A stretch of DNA of 64,000 nucleotides, from NCBI GenBank assembly GCA_001466705.2, contig LATX02000112.1, forward strand, positions 806,001-870,000, in the 5' to 3' direction. Both the position numbers and the translations under genes were made by a program. Positions 47,463 to 60,140 of this stretch are shown here, piece after piece. The notes under the pieces were generated by a model that saw nothing but the letters and a program-made list of their open reading frames with translations, was not told the DNA's origin and did no database searches. How positions within the stretch are numbered: the stretch's first letter is position 1; the number at the start of each line of letters is the position of its first letter. This DNA comes from Moniliophthora roreri. Taxonomy: Eukaryota; Basidiomycota; Agaricomycetes; Agaricales; Marasmiaceae.

Positions 47463-48801
47463 ATGTCAATTCCAACATCCAAGAGCTCGTCCTCACAACC
47501 ATGGATACCTCAGTTCACTTCAAAGGATTATAGTTCCTTTTTCCTCGCAGGTTAGTGCATCCTTGGTCTCATGCAATCCATCAAACCTCACATAGTTTCC
47601 TATTAAAAGGAGCATTATGCTGCACGTACGTCTTCGAACTTGTTGGATATCTAAAGTGGATGCTCATTGAAGCAAAGGCTGAGCCATGGTGCAATGACTC
47701 GTGCGTGACATGTGTTGTACCTCCACACCTTGGAACTGATTCCAGTTGTCCTAAAGCCATCGACGTTGTGAAGACGAGAATACAAGTCGACCCAACATAT
47801 AAAGGACTTGGAATTTTCTCTGGAACTCGTCAAATTGTTGCCAATGAAGGCTCTGCAGCTTTACTTACCGGCTTTGGACCTACCGCCGTAGGCTATCTGG
47901 CACAAGGAGGTGCCAAGTTTGCCGGGTATGAATACTGGAAAAAGACATTTGTATCTATCGCTGGAGACCAGGAAACGGCTGTGAAATATCGGACAGCGAT
48001 ATACCTAGGGGCTGCTAGCGTTGCCGAGTGCGTCATCCGACACTACTTCATTGTCATTAGTCGCTGGAGCTACATGACATCAGGTTTTTTGCGGACATTC
48101 TTCTAACTCCTCTGGAGGCTACACGAATACGAATGGTGTCCGAGAGGGGATACGCACCGGGACTGGTTTCCGGGTTCACTAGGCTTGCACGAGAAGGCGG
48201 TGTCGCTCAACTCTACGCTGGGTTCATACCTATTCTATGCAAGTGGGTGCACTCATTATATCCATCCTACGCCTCATGCTTACCAAATTATCATTCCCCA
48301 GACAAATTCCATATGCAATCGGTCAATTCACTGTCAACGAGTTCTGTCACGAACTAGTATTCCGCAACATTTCGGAAGAGACTCGCAAGTCCCTATCGCA
48401 AACGTCTAGGTTGAGCATTTCGCTGGGAAGTGGTATCATAGCAGGCTTTGCAGCTGCAGTACTCAGTCATGTACGTATCTATCAATTTTCGGCCATCACT
48501 AATACTGAACAGTACAATAGCCAGCGGACACACTGCTCAGTCAGATAAACAAGGGCCACGGCCCTAAGGGTTCGATGGTGCAGCGCTTAGTTGCTCTGGG
48601 CCGCGAAGCTGGCTTCAGGGGACTATTTGCGGGTCTAGGGCCAAGGATGATCATGACTGCTGGACTGGTATCGTCGCAGTTCTTAATGTACGGTGCGATC
48701 AAAGAGGGTAAGTCATTACCTTGGACTCTCAATGAATACAAATGAAAGAAATCATATCAGCACTGGGAGCGCCGCCAGGCTTAGAGATTCACAAAGAATA
48801 G
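47463..48801 (+). CDS. MIR1: Mitochondrial phosphate carrier
   Basis: Inner-membrane carrier that imports phosphate for ATP synthesis. First exon MSIPTSKSSSSQPWIPQFTS and KDYSSFFLAG, then a 16-base microexon (47610-47625; ALCC), then CPKAIDVVKTRIQVDPTYKG, the carrier signature Px[DE]xx[KR]x[KR] in repeat one (here with Ala in xx). Repeat two has LLTPLEATRIRMVS and repeat three HPADTLLSQINKG. CKQIPYAIGQFTVNEF is specific to phosphate carriers. Seven exons with GT-AG introns; ends GLEIHKE. The start was chosen because this ATG is the first in frame with the FLAG exon. Confidence 0.9.
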
Positions 48802-48872
48802 AGTTCGTCGTATACCACCACTGTGGAATAATGTATTGTAAACTCGTGTAATGATATAATCCGATAGGAAGG

Positions 48873-51800
48873 CTACTCGCTCCTTCCCAGCACCTCACCT
48901 AATCTTCTTTTGACACACTCTCCATCGTCTCCTTGGATGTTCCACGCGAGGAATCGGCGACATATAGCTTCGGCGTCTTCAAGATTCTCCTTCTCCTTCT
49001 CCGACATACCTTCGTCGAGTAACTGGCCTATTTCATGATTTGACAACATTTCGCTGAAAGCTATATTTCAGCTTGATATTGTTGGTGAAACGGGAAGCCA
49101 GTTACCTGACTTGTAGAGCTCTGCGTACAATGCGAATAGGTACACCGCAGATTTCAGCACATCTTGCAGCATGCGACTCCAGCGATAGGCCTTCTGCAGC
49201 TCTTTAGAGCAAAGTTAGATGGAACGAACAAAAATCTGGTTGACAATTACTTGTATAGAAAAGTGATCTCTTCTCGAATTGAATAGCTAGTCTGACTTTC
49301 TTCTCCGTTCGTATCCAGTCCGGTAGTACTGGAATTCGGATCGGAACACTTGCCATCTCTCGTGGCAAACATAACTTGCATGTGCAGAAACGATATCGGT
49401 ACTGACTCCGGATCCAGAAGCCCTTCACGGAAAATGTCGTGGAAATGCGTAGCTGCGAGAATTTTGGGGCAATTCGGACCTCTAGTTATGAGGTGCTGAA
49501 GTACGCCACAGAGAAGACCAGCCCCGTCTAGAAGAAAGTAACGTTCATGTCAGATTAGAAGCAGGGCAGCCATCATCAAACACGCATCAGGGAGAGAGCA
49601 TGGAGGATAGGGCAGAGAGTAATTACGAGCCTGTAGGAAGTGTGCCTTTTCCAAATTCATCCAGAAGGATCAGCGAACGAGCGGTGCAGTTACGAAGGGC
49701 CAAAGAAACTTGGTTCAAGTCAATCATGAATGCGGATTGAACCTAGAAAATTCCAAGGATAGTATTGCACCGTCAAACTGTGGAGGTAGAGTTACTTTGG
49801 ATACAGATTCTCGAGTAGATATGCGAGTGAAAACTGGTTGTGTGAAGAAGAGGATGAGTCTCATATGGCAAAAGAATGTGAACAAATATTACTCTTGTCC
49901 ACGATGCCCAGTGTGGCAGACTCTGCGGGCACAAAGCTAAGCGGTATGATCAGCGAGTGTTTCAATTTATGTAAATCACTCTTACCATCCAATCTACCGG
50001 GGAATTGAATTCGGTGAAATAAAAGAAACAAAAACCATACATACTTGAGCCATGAGAACGATCATGGCGATCTGCCATTTGCTTCGTTAGAGCAATGAAA
50101 GCAAGGCTACCAATACTGACTTGTTTTAGATAAACGCTCTAGAATGCACTGCATTAGTACGGTATTATTATTTTTTATTATTATTTTTTTTTTAATTTGG
50201 GGGTGGGGGGGGGGCTCAGCTTACCTTTCCGCAGGCATTAGCACCCGTACAAACAACAACGTTATTCCATTTCCCAGCGTTCCTCTCGTGTTCATCTTCA
50301 TCGTAGGATGGACGCCAAGATCCCCCGCATATCCGAGCATCATTCGGTACGAAAGTGTCGACAACCATCTCCTGTAAAGGATGTCTAAATGTCACGTCAG
50401 ACATGTCCGGAGGGCTTAGGGAAATATCTACTCACCTTCCCTGAACAATGTCAATCACGTTGTCCTCCACCATAACGGGTCTCCGATATTCATGTGTCCT
50501 CGAGACTTCTGCAAAGGCGAGTAGACAATCTAGCTCCGCGCAAACGTCGCATGCATGGGCTATCGTATGATCATGTACGAGAACTTCCTCCAATAACTCT
50601 TGTATGATCTCAATTTCTCTGTCGACGATGAGGGAGTGGAGATCTCCGATGTGTGCATCCATATCTAGCAAACAAGTATCAGAGTTCGGAGATGGCAACT
50701 TTGATCTCAGCGACAATACGCACCATGCATTTCTTGTGACTTGAAATAAACGTGCGATCTGATAAGTGTTCAAAATCAGCCAGTATTAATGTCGTAGCGA
50801 TACGCACTCTGATGAAAACTGACAAGGTATTCAATGTCATTCAATGTCAAACGCGAGTAGACGAGTCACCTGAAAGCTCCAATCATCCATACTCTGGATA
50901 CCCGCGTCAGTCTGCATTTCCTTCTGCAACGGGACACATATGAGGAACCCTGGGTAAAGAGGGTTACACGTGTAAGCTATAGCACTTGCGGTGGTTGAAG
51001 GTGTTAAAAGCTAACCTAGTTGGGGAAAATACACCACGTTCAAGGAGGTCGCATAATCGACTGGTACTGTTTGACATATCTGCTCGGCGACCTTGGACTA
51101 GATCAGCAAAGTGTTGTCAGCAAGAAATCTCTGAAATCGGTGCCGCTATGCTTACCAGGACCGTATCGATACCGTGATAAACATGTTTCCTATTATCCAG
51201 TTCCTCGTCGATATGGGATCTTACACAAACCCTTTGAGCTTCACTGGACTCTTCCCAATCGATCTAGAGGTCACATCATACTGTCAGTAGGGTGGCCCCG
51301 TGCCAGTGATGCCCTTACAATTTCGTTGATTCTGGTTCCGATGCCCCTGAAACTAGCAATATCCAACGCCGAGATGAGCTAGAACATGTACACGTATCAG
51401 AAACACATTGATGTGGCGTTGCGAGCCACCATACCTTCTGTACGACATGGACGTCGCTTGCGTCATGTAGCTCAGTGACCGATTTTCTGAGCATCGCACT
51501 GCAGAGAGTAAACTACGAAAAAGACAAGTTAGTGGTTCCATCGACTATCGAGCTAGGTCTATAACCTTGACCAAACCCTGCCACTCAGCTAATTTGGTTT
51601 TCCCAGTTCTCAACACCCCAAGAATGCGTGGCAAGTTTTTCATGCCTTTCAGATGGTTCCTCAATACGGCGGCAGTGGTAATATTTTCCGGTCTTAGAAA
51701 GCATTCAACTGCGTCATGACGCGCATTAACCACGGAAAGAGACAGAGATGGTCGTAATAACCACATCCGCATCAAAGAACGACCTAGGGCAGTGCAAGTT

Positions 51801-53108
51801 ATATTCAAAACCCCTGCGAAGATGTCAGACCCTAGTAGTGCTGTGTTAAGTTATAGGTCATTTACCAGCTAGCGAAAGACCTTCTTTTGTCTTATCAGAG
51901 TGCACAGATGCATGACTTTCATTCTCGAAAATTTGCAACGAACTGGAAGGCGTCGGATCAGGGATGGCGCTGAGAACTATATCAACACTAACAAGAGTGC
52001 ATCAGCATTAATTTGCATGACTTCGGATCTACAAAAGACGTCAGCAAGGGTCCAGATAATACGGATAGGATAAAGGTACAAGCTAATAATTTCGATAGCA
52101 CGAACTTCCAAGCCGCGGATGCCTTCGTCTTCTAGATCATTTATTGCATGTTCGCGTACCAGGTGGTCTAACAGTGCTCCAACGGAAGCCATCTTTAGTG
52201 GTATCAGACACACTCGAGGTAAATCGCACGTAAACACTCACGCAGAATGGCGACGACTCCACAGATACAGAGCTTGCGAGTCGGATAGATGCATTCCATC
52301 TCTTTGTGACTGGATCCCGTACAACTTCTTTTCTTCTTCTCATGAAATCGTAAGCATTTCTAGGCGCCGGTTCCGAAATACTTGCATCCACGTCGGATGT
52401 GGTACCGCGGAGGTCGTCATCTTCGGGGAGATCCGAAAGAAGCCGGAGTGAGAGTAGCCTTTCGCGTCCTTTGGCGGAAGAGAATTCTTTGTGGGGACGG
52501 ATTCGAAAGTGTCCACCAGACGTTTCCACTGAACGTGCGGTCTAGTTAGTGTATGCGTGCATTGAAGTGTTTTGGGCTTACTGCTTTGACGCAGTAAATC
52601 AATGAAATTGTCGTCCGATCTGGAACTCGTGAGTACAACGTCAGGGCTGGTGTGCTCCAAGACTGCACGAAACCAGTCATCAGTACCACGGAGAAACTGA
52701 TCAGAGTCTGCTAGACTCAACTCATCTCCATCAAATCGAAATGCTGGGATTCCTCGGTATCTGGCAGTGTGTAGATAGTACATTTCACTGGGTCATAGTA
52801 GGCGACGCCAATTTTCCGGCTGTAAGGCAATCTCTCAGTCCGAGAGCGTATAACGATGGACAGGAGACGCACCTTTGACACCAAGCGGCCAGATATATCT
52901 TTACAGGAATCGTTGACTCGTCATCATCCGTATCGGAAATGCTTGAGCGCTGCGTGTTTTCTTCCGCCTGGTCGTCCGCCTCGCGGTCCCATCTGACCTT
53001 TTTCCTATCAACCGAGTTCTCTTCGTTGTCGCTGCAGCTTGTATCCATTTCCTCATCGTGAGGTATAGAGGTAGATTTCTTCCGCTTGTTCACAAGCGAC
53101 TTGGTCAT
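48873..53108 (-). CDS. MSH5: MutS homolog 5, meiotic crossover protein
   Basis: Partner of Msh4 in meiotic crossover control. N-terminus: charged [20 protein letters not shown], then [29 protein letters not shown] and [20 protein letters not shown], the Msh5 opening. The ATPase part has [17 protein letters not shown] and the Walker [13 protein letters not shown] in the Msh5 form, then the [19 protein letters not shown] and [13 protein letters not shown]alker B. It has more than a dozen GT-AG introns. One near 50150-50225 holds a long T/A then G run. The protein ends [18 protein letters not shown]. Confidence 0.9.
50160..50216. repeat. Low-complexity run in an MSH5 intron
   Basis: TTATTATTTTT units followed by ten T, then GGGGGTGGGGGGGGGG on the plus strand. 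The A/C-rich minus strand is the transcribed one. Prone to length variation and sequencing error. Confidence 0.8.
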
Positions 53109-53322
53109 TATTCAAAACTGTTGGTTCGTCGGAGTAAGGGATAATAAGCGATAGCGGTGATGGTAATAGTCCAAAGGCAAGTCGCGTCGGACGGATAACT
53201 ACACATCTTTACCACACGTGGTACAAGTGTCGAACTCAAGCGCTCACGCCTCATTGCGCAAACTGAACTAAACGAGCAGAAAGTAATCTACTTCCAAGTA
53301 ACATTCATTCATTTTACAAGGG

Positions 53323-54654
53323 CTACTTCTTCTTGAGCATGTCCTGCGCATCATGTCCAGTAACTGCAAGGTATTGTTAGAAACGCATCTGACGACGTCA
53401 GAGCAACCTTGGGCTCACCATTCAATAACAGGCTTTGTGCATCAAGCATGACACGGTTTCCTGACGTTGACAACAAGTTTGCGATATCCCGTGCAGCTTC
53501 CAAACGACGAAGCTCCAAAAACCCTTTGTTTTGTCTCATGGCCTCACCTATAAGTTCTGCACTCTTCGCTTCACCTTGTGCCCGGACAATGATCGACTGT
53601 AGCAAAGGAAATAAGTGGGTGAATAGTGATGATTGCGGTACAGACATACTTGTTTCTCCTGAATAGCCTGATCAACCAAGAAGGCAGCTCTGAGAGCGGT
53701 TTGTTGGGCAACCTGCAATATGGTTATTGTGATTCCAAGGAATGAAAGCACGCTCCTCACCTGCTTGGCCTCAACAGCATGTGTGAATTCCGGAGAGAAA
53801 GCCACATGTGTGATGGAAACGTCATCCAGAACCAGGTTGAACTTCAAGGCTCTTTCAGTCAGATTCGCTCGCACCAGCCGCGAAACCTAATTATGGGCGC
53901 GTCAGGGTTGAGTAAAGGTGCGATACTACAGGATATTGCCACTTACGTGTTCACGTTGCGTGATTAACTGGCTTGCATTGAACTGCGCCACTACACTTTT
54001 CAGCACTTCATTAACAATGGACGGCAGAACCCTCTCGTCGTAATCTTGACCGAGTTCACGATAGATAGTCGGCAGTGCGCTTATAGACGGACGTGACAAG
54101 ACACGGCAGGTGATGTTAACCATTTGCAAGTCTATTTGCACATGAAGGTGAGGAATGAATGTGGCTTTCTATGAACAGAACGTGCCTTTGGTTCCCGTCA
54201 GACTGGCAATATTCCTTGGCTTTGCACGAATGTCGAATGTGATGGCCTTCTCGAACCATGGAACCTGCGAGTACGTCGTTAACAATGAATGTTCCAAGCT
54301 GAGAAGATTGAGACGCACTAGCAGGTGAGTTCCTTCGGGATAAACGTCATCCTTCACACCATGTAGCCTGGAACGAATCATGAAAACGGCCGTAAAGGAA
54401 CCAGAGGACCATGAAGTCTACCGTGTATATTTAATGGCACGATGTCCACCATCAACTGGAAGGCTTCATGAGTAGACCATACTAAAAGGATAAAAGATAT
54501 AGGACTCACCATTAAATAAGCTAGCATTGAGAGCGACACCTCCGGCAACCAAAGCAATTATGAGCCCGCTCCCAGCAAAGAAACCTCTCCCAGGATTGGG
54601 GCCACCAGCATTCCGAATCTGCATGGCGAACTTTCGCATTGACTCCGGATCCAT
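53323..54654 (-). CDS. PHB2: Prohibitin-2
   Basis: Subunit of the ring-shaped prohibitin complex of the mitochondrial inner membrane. N-terminal membrane anchor [24 protein letters not shown] core with [51 protein letters not shown] and [20 protein letters not shown]; coiled coil [21 protein letters not shown]-terminus [12 protein letters not shown]. The TGTKDLQMV wording and the length fit Phb2 over Phb1. Six or more GT-AG introns. Start ATG 54654; 160 bases from the divergent PQ-loop gene. Confidence 0.93.
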
Positions 54655-54814
54655 TTTAAGGTCGATATAAGCCCAGACGTCCGCAAAACACAGGTGTCGT
54701 CCTAGTCTGAGGTGAGAGAAGCAAAGAAGGAGACGCGTAGAAAGACTGCCGCCGGTGTGACGCAGGCAGTCCGGCCAGCGTCCCCCACCCCTTTCAGCTT
54801 GAATCTACTCCGCC
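54655..54814. promoter_or_regulatory. Divergent promoter, PHB2 and PQ-loop gene
   Basis: 160 bases between start codons; pyrimidine-rich on the right (CCCCCACCCCTTTC). No TATA box. Confidence 0.5.
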
Positions 54815-56128
54815 ATGTTACCTTCAAATGACACGCTCAGCAACATTGTACGGACACTGCACATCTGAACAAATTCTGTTGATGCAAATGATTTATCGGT
54901 AGCTTGGGTGGGTCTCCATTGCATGCTGGTGCGTTTATTTTTTTTTTCCTATCAGGATTTATAAACTAAAAGGGGGCTTCCAGGATCGTGGTCTACTCTC
55001 CCCAGCTCTATGAAAACTATGTATTACAATCCGGAGAAGGTCTTAGTGTTCTATTCGTGTTGATATGGCTCGTCGGCGATTTGTGCAACCTCTCAGGCAA
55101 GTCCACAATGCAAGTTCTTCGATCAGTGGGGGGGAAACCAACATTCGGTCCAGGTGCAATACTTGCCCATCTACTCCCGACGGTCATCATACTCGCACTC
55201 TATGTGAGTTCACCTGATTCGTGTGTCTCTAGAAAGATAGATGAAATGTGTTCCTTTTTCCAGTATTCCCTTTGCGATTTGCTTCTATTGGTGCAAATAT
55301 ATTATTATCGCTGGAAAGGATCTAAATCGCCGCGCTCATCCCCCCAGGAGCGGGTAGAAGAACGTGTTCCACTTCTATCGGAAGAGCGTGTATCTCCAAA
55401 TACTGAGTCTGGGACAAAGATACTACTTCGATACACGGGATGTCTAATCTTCGTGTTTGTTGTCGGCGTCATTGCTTGGTGGATTAGCAGCTTTATGAAT
55501 CAGCACCCGCCAGCACCTCCCAGGGATAGAAGCAAGTCACTCACATGGACCATCCAGATTTTAGGCTGGACGAGTGCCGTCCTTTTCGTAAGTTACAGAG
55601 GCATGTTTTGATCTGGCAAAACGGCACTTATCACGAGGAACAGTTGGGCGCGAGAATACCACAAATCAGTTTAGTCGAGTGGTCTTGTATTCGTCGTGTA
55701 GTGGCTGACTTTTGTTCCGTAGTGAAAAACTTTCAGACGAGATGTGAAGGATTAACACCAGCGCTCTTCTTCTTCGCAATGTTTGGGAACATAACATATG
55801 CCTTTTCAATTTGTGTGAAAAGCATGGACAAGTCGTATCTGATAACGAATGCAAGTTGGTTGGCAGGTATGTTTTCATTGGGCTTCGGAGACCTAGGACT
55901 TTGCCGACATTTTCATTCATTGTAACAACAACCGGTCATGATGTGATGCAGGAAGCGCACTGACGGTATTCCTCGATGCCATCGTGAGTACATACATCGT
56001 CCGCCCACCTTGGCAGATCCGTAGAATTTCCCCGCCCTTCTGATGATTGCGCCTAGGTTCTGTTGCAGATTTTCTATTACCGGTCGCATCCGCTAGAGGA
56101 TAGCCGTCATACTCCGCGGCCAGAATGA
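54815..56128 (+). CDS. PQ-loop vacuolar/lysosomal amino-acid transporter (Ypq/PQLC2-like)
   Basis: Seven-helix PQ-loop protein of the yeast Ypq1-3 / animal PQLC2 group, which export cationic amino acids from vacuole or lysosome. First PQ motif: WVSIACWIVVYSPQLYENY; then VLFVLIWLVGDLCNL and, after a loop with a possible sorting signal EERVPLLSEE (acidic dileucine-like), the second: ILGWTSAVLFLGARIPQI. Ends FYYRSHPLEDSRHTPRPE. The first exon is 33 bases (54815-54847; MLPSNDTLSNI) and is joined to LGWVSIACW by a GT-AG intron ending CGGTAG; the next intron interrupts the Trp of ACW. Six or so introns in all. Confidence 0.87.
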
Positions 56129-56674
56129 AGGACTGGAAGGGTCTTTTGAAGACGCATCAGGACGACGAGGGACAAGTCGGAACGTAAAAAGGAAATGCTA
56201 TGCGAGGGTCGAGTGGAAATGAAAAACGGGTCCTGATGAGGGCTTATCGTGTATTGTTAGTTAGGCGACAATATGGTTCGTTCGGCCCAAAGAAACGGGG
56301 AAGGGCTGAGTAAAGTAAGATGAAAACAAACGTGAATTTTGCCTCGTTGCTCTCCTCGTGGGACGCATCGTCAACATCTCGGACACGATGCAGGGTCACT
56401 CTGGCAATTCAGGCTGGTACTCTCCGTCTAAAGACATGGGTCCTGCCTCGTGCAAAAACGGATCGCAATCCAGTCAACTTTATCTCTGGCAGTGCCATAT
56501 CCAATAGCATGCCCTTTCCATTTCTATCGGACCTCGCTCCTCGACAAAGGTCGTCCTCGAGGTCGGTCGAATTCTAAATCGAGCTAGCATCGTGCCCCCG
56601 CTCGTTTTTGCTATATAACAAGACAATTACTGGGCGTATTCCCCGAGTCTTTTCGCCCCCCGTTTGGCGAGACA
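56129..56674. other. Intergenic
   Basis: 3' flank of the PQ-loop gene and promoter of the F-box gene, with TATATAA near 56612. No gene seen. Confidence 0.5.
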
Positions 56675-58467
56675 ATGCCCTCATACCCTCCCTCTAGTCC
56701 TGTATACGCTGGTAGCCCGTCTTTCTCACGGAGACCAAGTACCCTCCGCTCTTCATCGTCTTTACATGACTCTCGTCGGGCTGCAAATGTCTCTATAACA
56801 AGGTTACGGGAGGCCATTCATCACATCGACTCCAAGATGGCGACGTTGATGAGCGAAAAGCATATTTTGGAATCCCATCTGGAGCAAGCAGTCCGTCTAC
56901 AGTCTCCTGTTCTCCGGCTTCCGAGTGAGCTATTGGGTTCAATTTTCGTCATTAGTGTGCTTGGGATGGGGGATGATAATCCGGTAATGGTAGGAACGCT
57001 GATGTTGGTCTGGTAGGTAACACTTCTTCGCTGTATTCTTCCTTTTTTTACGCCGCTGACACTGATCTAGTCGCTATTGGGCGGATGTAGTGCTTGACAC
57101 ACCCATCTTATTCTCGAAGATCTCCGTCAGCCCTCATGATTCTATCGAAAGAGCACGACGTAAACTCGCGCGATCCAAATCTTGTCCCTTGGACATATCA
57201 ATCAACTTCGGACCCCGTATGGAATACACGAACAGAGTTACCGAGCAAGTCGTTCACGCGATGGACCTGATTCGTCCCGCGTTGTGGCGGACGAGATCCT
57301 TCAGTCTATGCGTACCAAATCGTCCACAGGCACACGCCGCCCTCTCCCAATGCCAGGAAGAAGCCCCGCTACTCGAGTCGTTGACCATACAGGTCTATCA
57401 CTCCATGCAGGATGATCATTACTCCAGCCCCCTTCTTCCGTTATTCAAAGGCCACACTCCGCGTCTTCGGTCGTGTTCCCTGACGTCTTTCAATTTTGGG
57501 TGGGACTTGCGCCTCGTTTCACGGCTTCGAGTTCTGAAGCTCGGTGGATATTTCAATGGTTTTGCGCCATCTTCCAACACGCTGCTCGGCATTCTCCGGC
57601 AATGTCCCGACTTGGAGGAGCTTGTCCTTCGAAATATGTCAGATGTTGATTCGGACCCGTGTTATCCCATATCGAGACCGAGGGCTTCTGAAGATTTTGA
57701 TCCTCCCGCAGTTACCAAAACCATCCGACTTCCTCGACTTTCCAAGATTTCATTCTATTATTCAGGACTGGTTTTCACGCGTTCAATAATGAGCCAATTG
57801 GCTCTTCCAAATTTGGAGTCGTTGGAGATGTGTTATTTGGAGAACGTTACACACATTCTGCAGCTTCTTTACGAGCAAGCGTTGACGCGTCTCCCACTCA
57901 AACACCTTCGTATCGAATCAGGCGTGTTCAGCGAGATTCAGTTCGTGCGGTTGCTTCGTCGGCTTCCTTCCCTGATCAGTCTTGAGTTGGTGGATATGGA
58001 AGACGTTTCTCCCAGCACGTTGAGGGTGCGTTTCTTACGGTCCTTGACGTTACTTGTGGTATTAATGAATTTGATAGGCTCTGGCTTCGCCTCAACCTTG
58101 GGTTTGTCCCAGATTAGAAACCATGGTCCTCGACGGCTGCACGAACATCGATTGGGACTCCCTTCGAGGCCTTGTGGAATCCCGTCTACCAGCTCATTCT
58201 TATTCTAACTATCAAAACCCTGAACCTTTTCGCTCAGGAAATGCCTCCGCGTCTGCCTCAGCTGCCGCTCGTTATCAACGGACAATCGTGAGGTCCAGCT
58301 CCCAAATAGTACTGCGCGGCCAGCAAGTTCAACGTATACGCTCCGTGGATATCACAAGGTGCACCCAAATCAGCAAGGAGATGGTCCAATGGCTGAGAAT
58401 GTACGTCCCGCAAGTCAAATGCGAACCAGCAAAGGGCGTGTGGGGAGAAGCTTTGATGAGCATCTAA
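56675..58467 (+). CDS. F-box protein, leucine-rich, basidiomycete type
   Basis: Three exons, about 560 residues. N-terminal coiled coil (ITRLREAIHHIDSKMATLMS and on), then the F-box (LRLPSELLGSIFVIS, CRYWADVVLDTPILFSKIS) and a long leucine-rich region (RLRVLKLGGYFNGF, CPDLEELVLRN, LPNLESLEMCYLENV, PRLETMVLDGC). This layout of coiled coil, F-box and irregular LRRs is the commonest F-box type in mushrooms, presumably SCF substrate receptors. The second intron ends at TAG before GCTCTGGC; the alternative acceptor frame hits a stop, so this model is preferred. The last exon has an Ala/Ser-rich loop (SGNASASASAAARYQ). Confidence 0.82.
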
Positions 58468-58596
58468 TGACATTATATTTAATTTCGCAACTTCATGGTG
58501 CATACACTTTTTATTGTTTATATTTTATTCGAGTCGGGAACTTTCAAATGTATCTCTAGCACATTCTATATCCACCCAAGGCAATCGTAACGACCG

Positions 58597-59721
58597 TCAT
58601 GAATTCATGTACGCCAACATATCGTCTCTCCGCCTCTGCTCTTCCTTGTATTGTCTCGCAAACGCTCTATACCCTCGTCCATGCTTCTCCTTTCGTTTCC
58701 TAGTCTCTTCTGCCCGTTGAAGATGTGCCGCTAGAGCTGCACTATTGTGAGTTATTCGTTTCATTGAGGCCTTGTATGGTCCAACAGTCTTCGCTTTCAG
58801 ACCGATACCCAAGCGATCGGACTTGAGGACAGTCGGTATAGGTGTAATGAGAGCTTTTCGCATAGGGTCTACAGTAGATGGCGGTTGGGCAGTTCGTGTA
58901 GACGATGTAGTCTCCTTGATCTCTTCTTCTTCTTCAGAACTGTCCCCACTACTCTGATCATCAGACTGAGTGAGATCTATCACCTGCTTCATCTCCTTCA
59001 CATCTTCGTCTCCCAAATCAATGTCTATTATTTCCTTCTTTACTCCCAAACCCGAATCTGAGCTTCGTCTTCTCTTGGGCCTGGCCTGTCGAATGACACC
59101 AGGTCCCAACGCCTCTCCTTCCGTCCATCCACTGTTCTCCAGCATGGTATATCCCTTGTTCGAAGGTCCGATGGCAAGGAAGACAGGAGGATGAAACTGT
59201 TCTTCTGATGCTCGAGGAGGCGGGTCCCGGGCAAGAATGTCGGCGAGTGTGGACGGTGGAGCTGATGACGGACGGTCTGCGTTCTGGCTAGACTGAAGGG
59301 CTTTCTGAATGAACCAACTGTTCCTAGTCGGCCAGGGTGCTTCCGCAGTAGGTAATGAAGAGGAAGAATGCGTCCTGGACGGGGCCTGAGAGTTCGATGG
59401 TTGGGAAGTCGCCTCCGAACTTCTGGTCAACGACCTATACCAGTTAGCAACATCATTCTGGGGAGTGATTGAACCTGGTTCTGCCTTGGATATACTCGTG
59501 CTAGCTCCTGGGGTGCTCCAGTCATCGAGTTGGAGAGTGGCCGGCACGAATCGTGGGGGTTGGGCAAGCTTTCTCTTGAATGCACTTGCTGCTTCTGCCT
59601 CCCACCGTGCATCTGCGTCTGCATCTTCCTCCGGCTTCTCGATTTGACCAGTCTCGTATTCTAGTGCCTTCCGTTGTTTAGGGTCATAATGCGAGTATAT
59701 TGTATATGCTGTCGTAGCCAT
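58597..59721 (-). CDS. G-patch domain protein
   Basis: Single exon, 374 residues. The G-patch is split in sequence: NKGYTMLENSGWTEGEALGP, then a long insert with a bipartite basic stretch (ARPKRRR) and a SUMO-interacting-like VIDLTQSDD followed by acidic Ser/Glu, then SDRLGIGLKAK, the closing half of the G-patch. C-terminus HGRGYRAFARQYKEEQRRRD is conserved in fungal relatives. G-patch proteins usually activate DEAH helicases in splicing or ribosome assembly; the partner here is unknown. Intronless, unlike nearly every neighbour. Confidence 0.82.
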   Translation of the reverse strand: MATTAYTIYSHYDPKQRKALEYETGQIEKPEEDADADARWEAEAASAFKRKLAQPPRFVPATLQLDDWSTPGASTSISKAEPGSITPQNDVANWYRSLTRSSEATSQPSNSQAPSRTHSSSSLPTAEAPWPTRNSWFIQKALQSSQNADRPSSAPPSTLADILARDPPPRASEEQFHPPVFLAIGPSNKGYTMLENSGWTEGEALGPGVIRQARPKRRRSSDSGLGVKKEIIDIDLGDEDVKEMKQVIDLTQSDDQSSGDSSEEEEEIKETTSSTRTAQPPSTVDPMRKALITPIPTVLKSDRLGIGLKAKTVGPYKASMKRITHNSAALAAHLQRAEETRKRKEKHGRGYRAFARQYKEEQRRRDDMLAYMNS

Positions 59722-60140
59722 GATGGAGGTTCAAGGAAGAGTTTGTGGAAGCTTACTAAGGATGGGTTCGTCCACGACAGTCGAAACTCAAATTACTTGT
59801 ATATAGATAGTAATATAGGAAACGAAGCCAGGAGGGACATACACTCAGAAAGAAATATGTAAATGAAAGGACACCAGAAAGATTATTCTGGAGAATTAAA
59901 AATAGGTGATATAATATGATGAAGGATGTAGTAGTGGAAAACGAACGTGCGTGGTGTGCAGATAGCTAGAGTTACAGTGGTATACTATAATTTACTTGAT
60001 ATCAGAGCAATAGTACTAGTGTTTGAGTAGGACAGCAAATCAGAAGCAAAAGAAAAGATATACCCGAGGTGATTGGCGAATGGTTCCCATCAAGCACCAC
60101 GAGATGTTGTACAGTAAATTAGAGGAAGGGTCGCGGGATA
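59722..60140. other. Intergenic
   Basis: AT-rich 3' flank of the kinase gene and promoter of the G-patch gene. No gene seen. Confidence 0.5.

Noticed and set aside
58070..58140. Frameshift in the second F-box gene (apparent stop after FVPD)
   Set aside because: Using donor AGG|GTGCGT and acceptor ATAG|GCTCTG gives CPRLETMVLDGC in frame, so the gene is intact.
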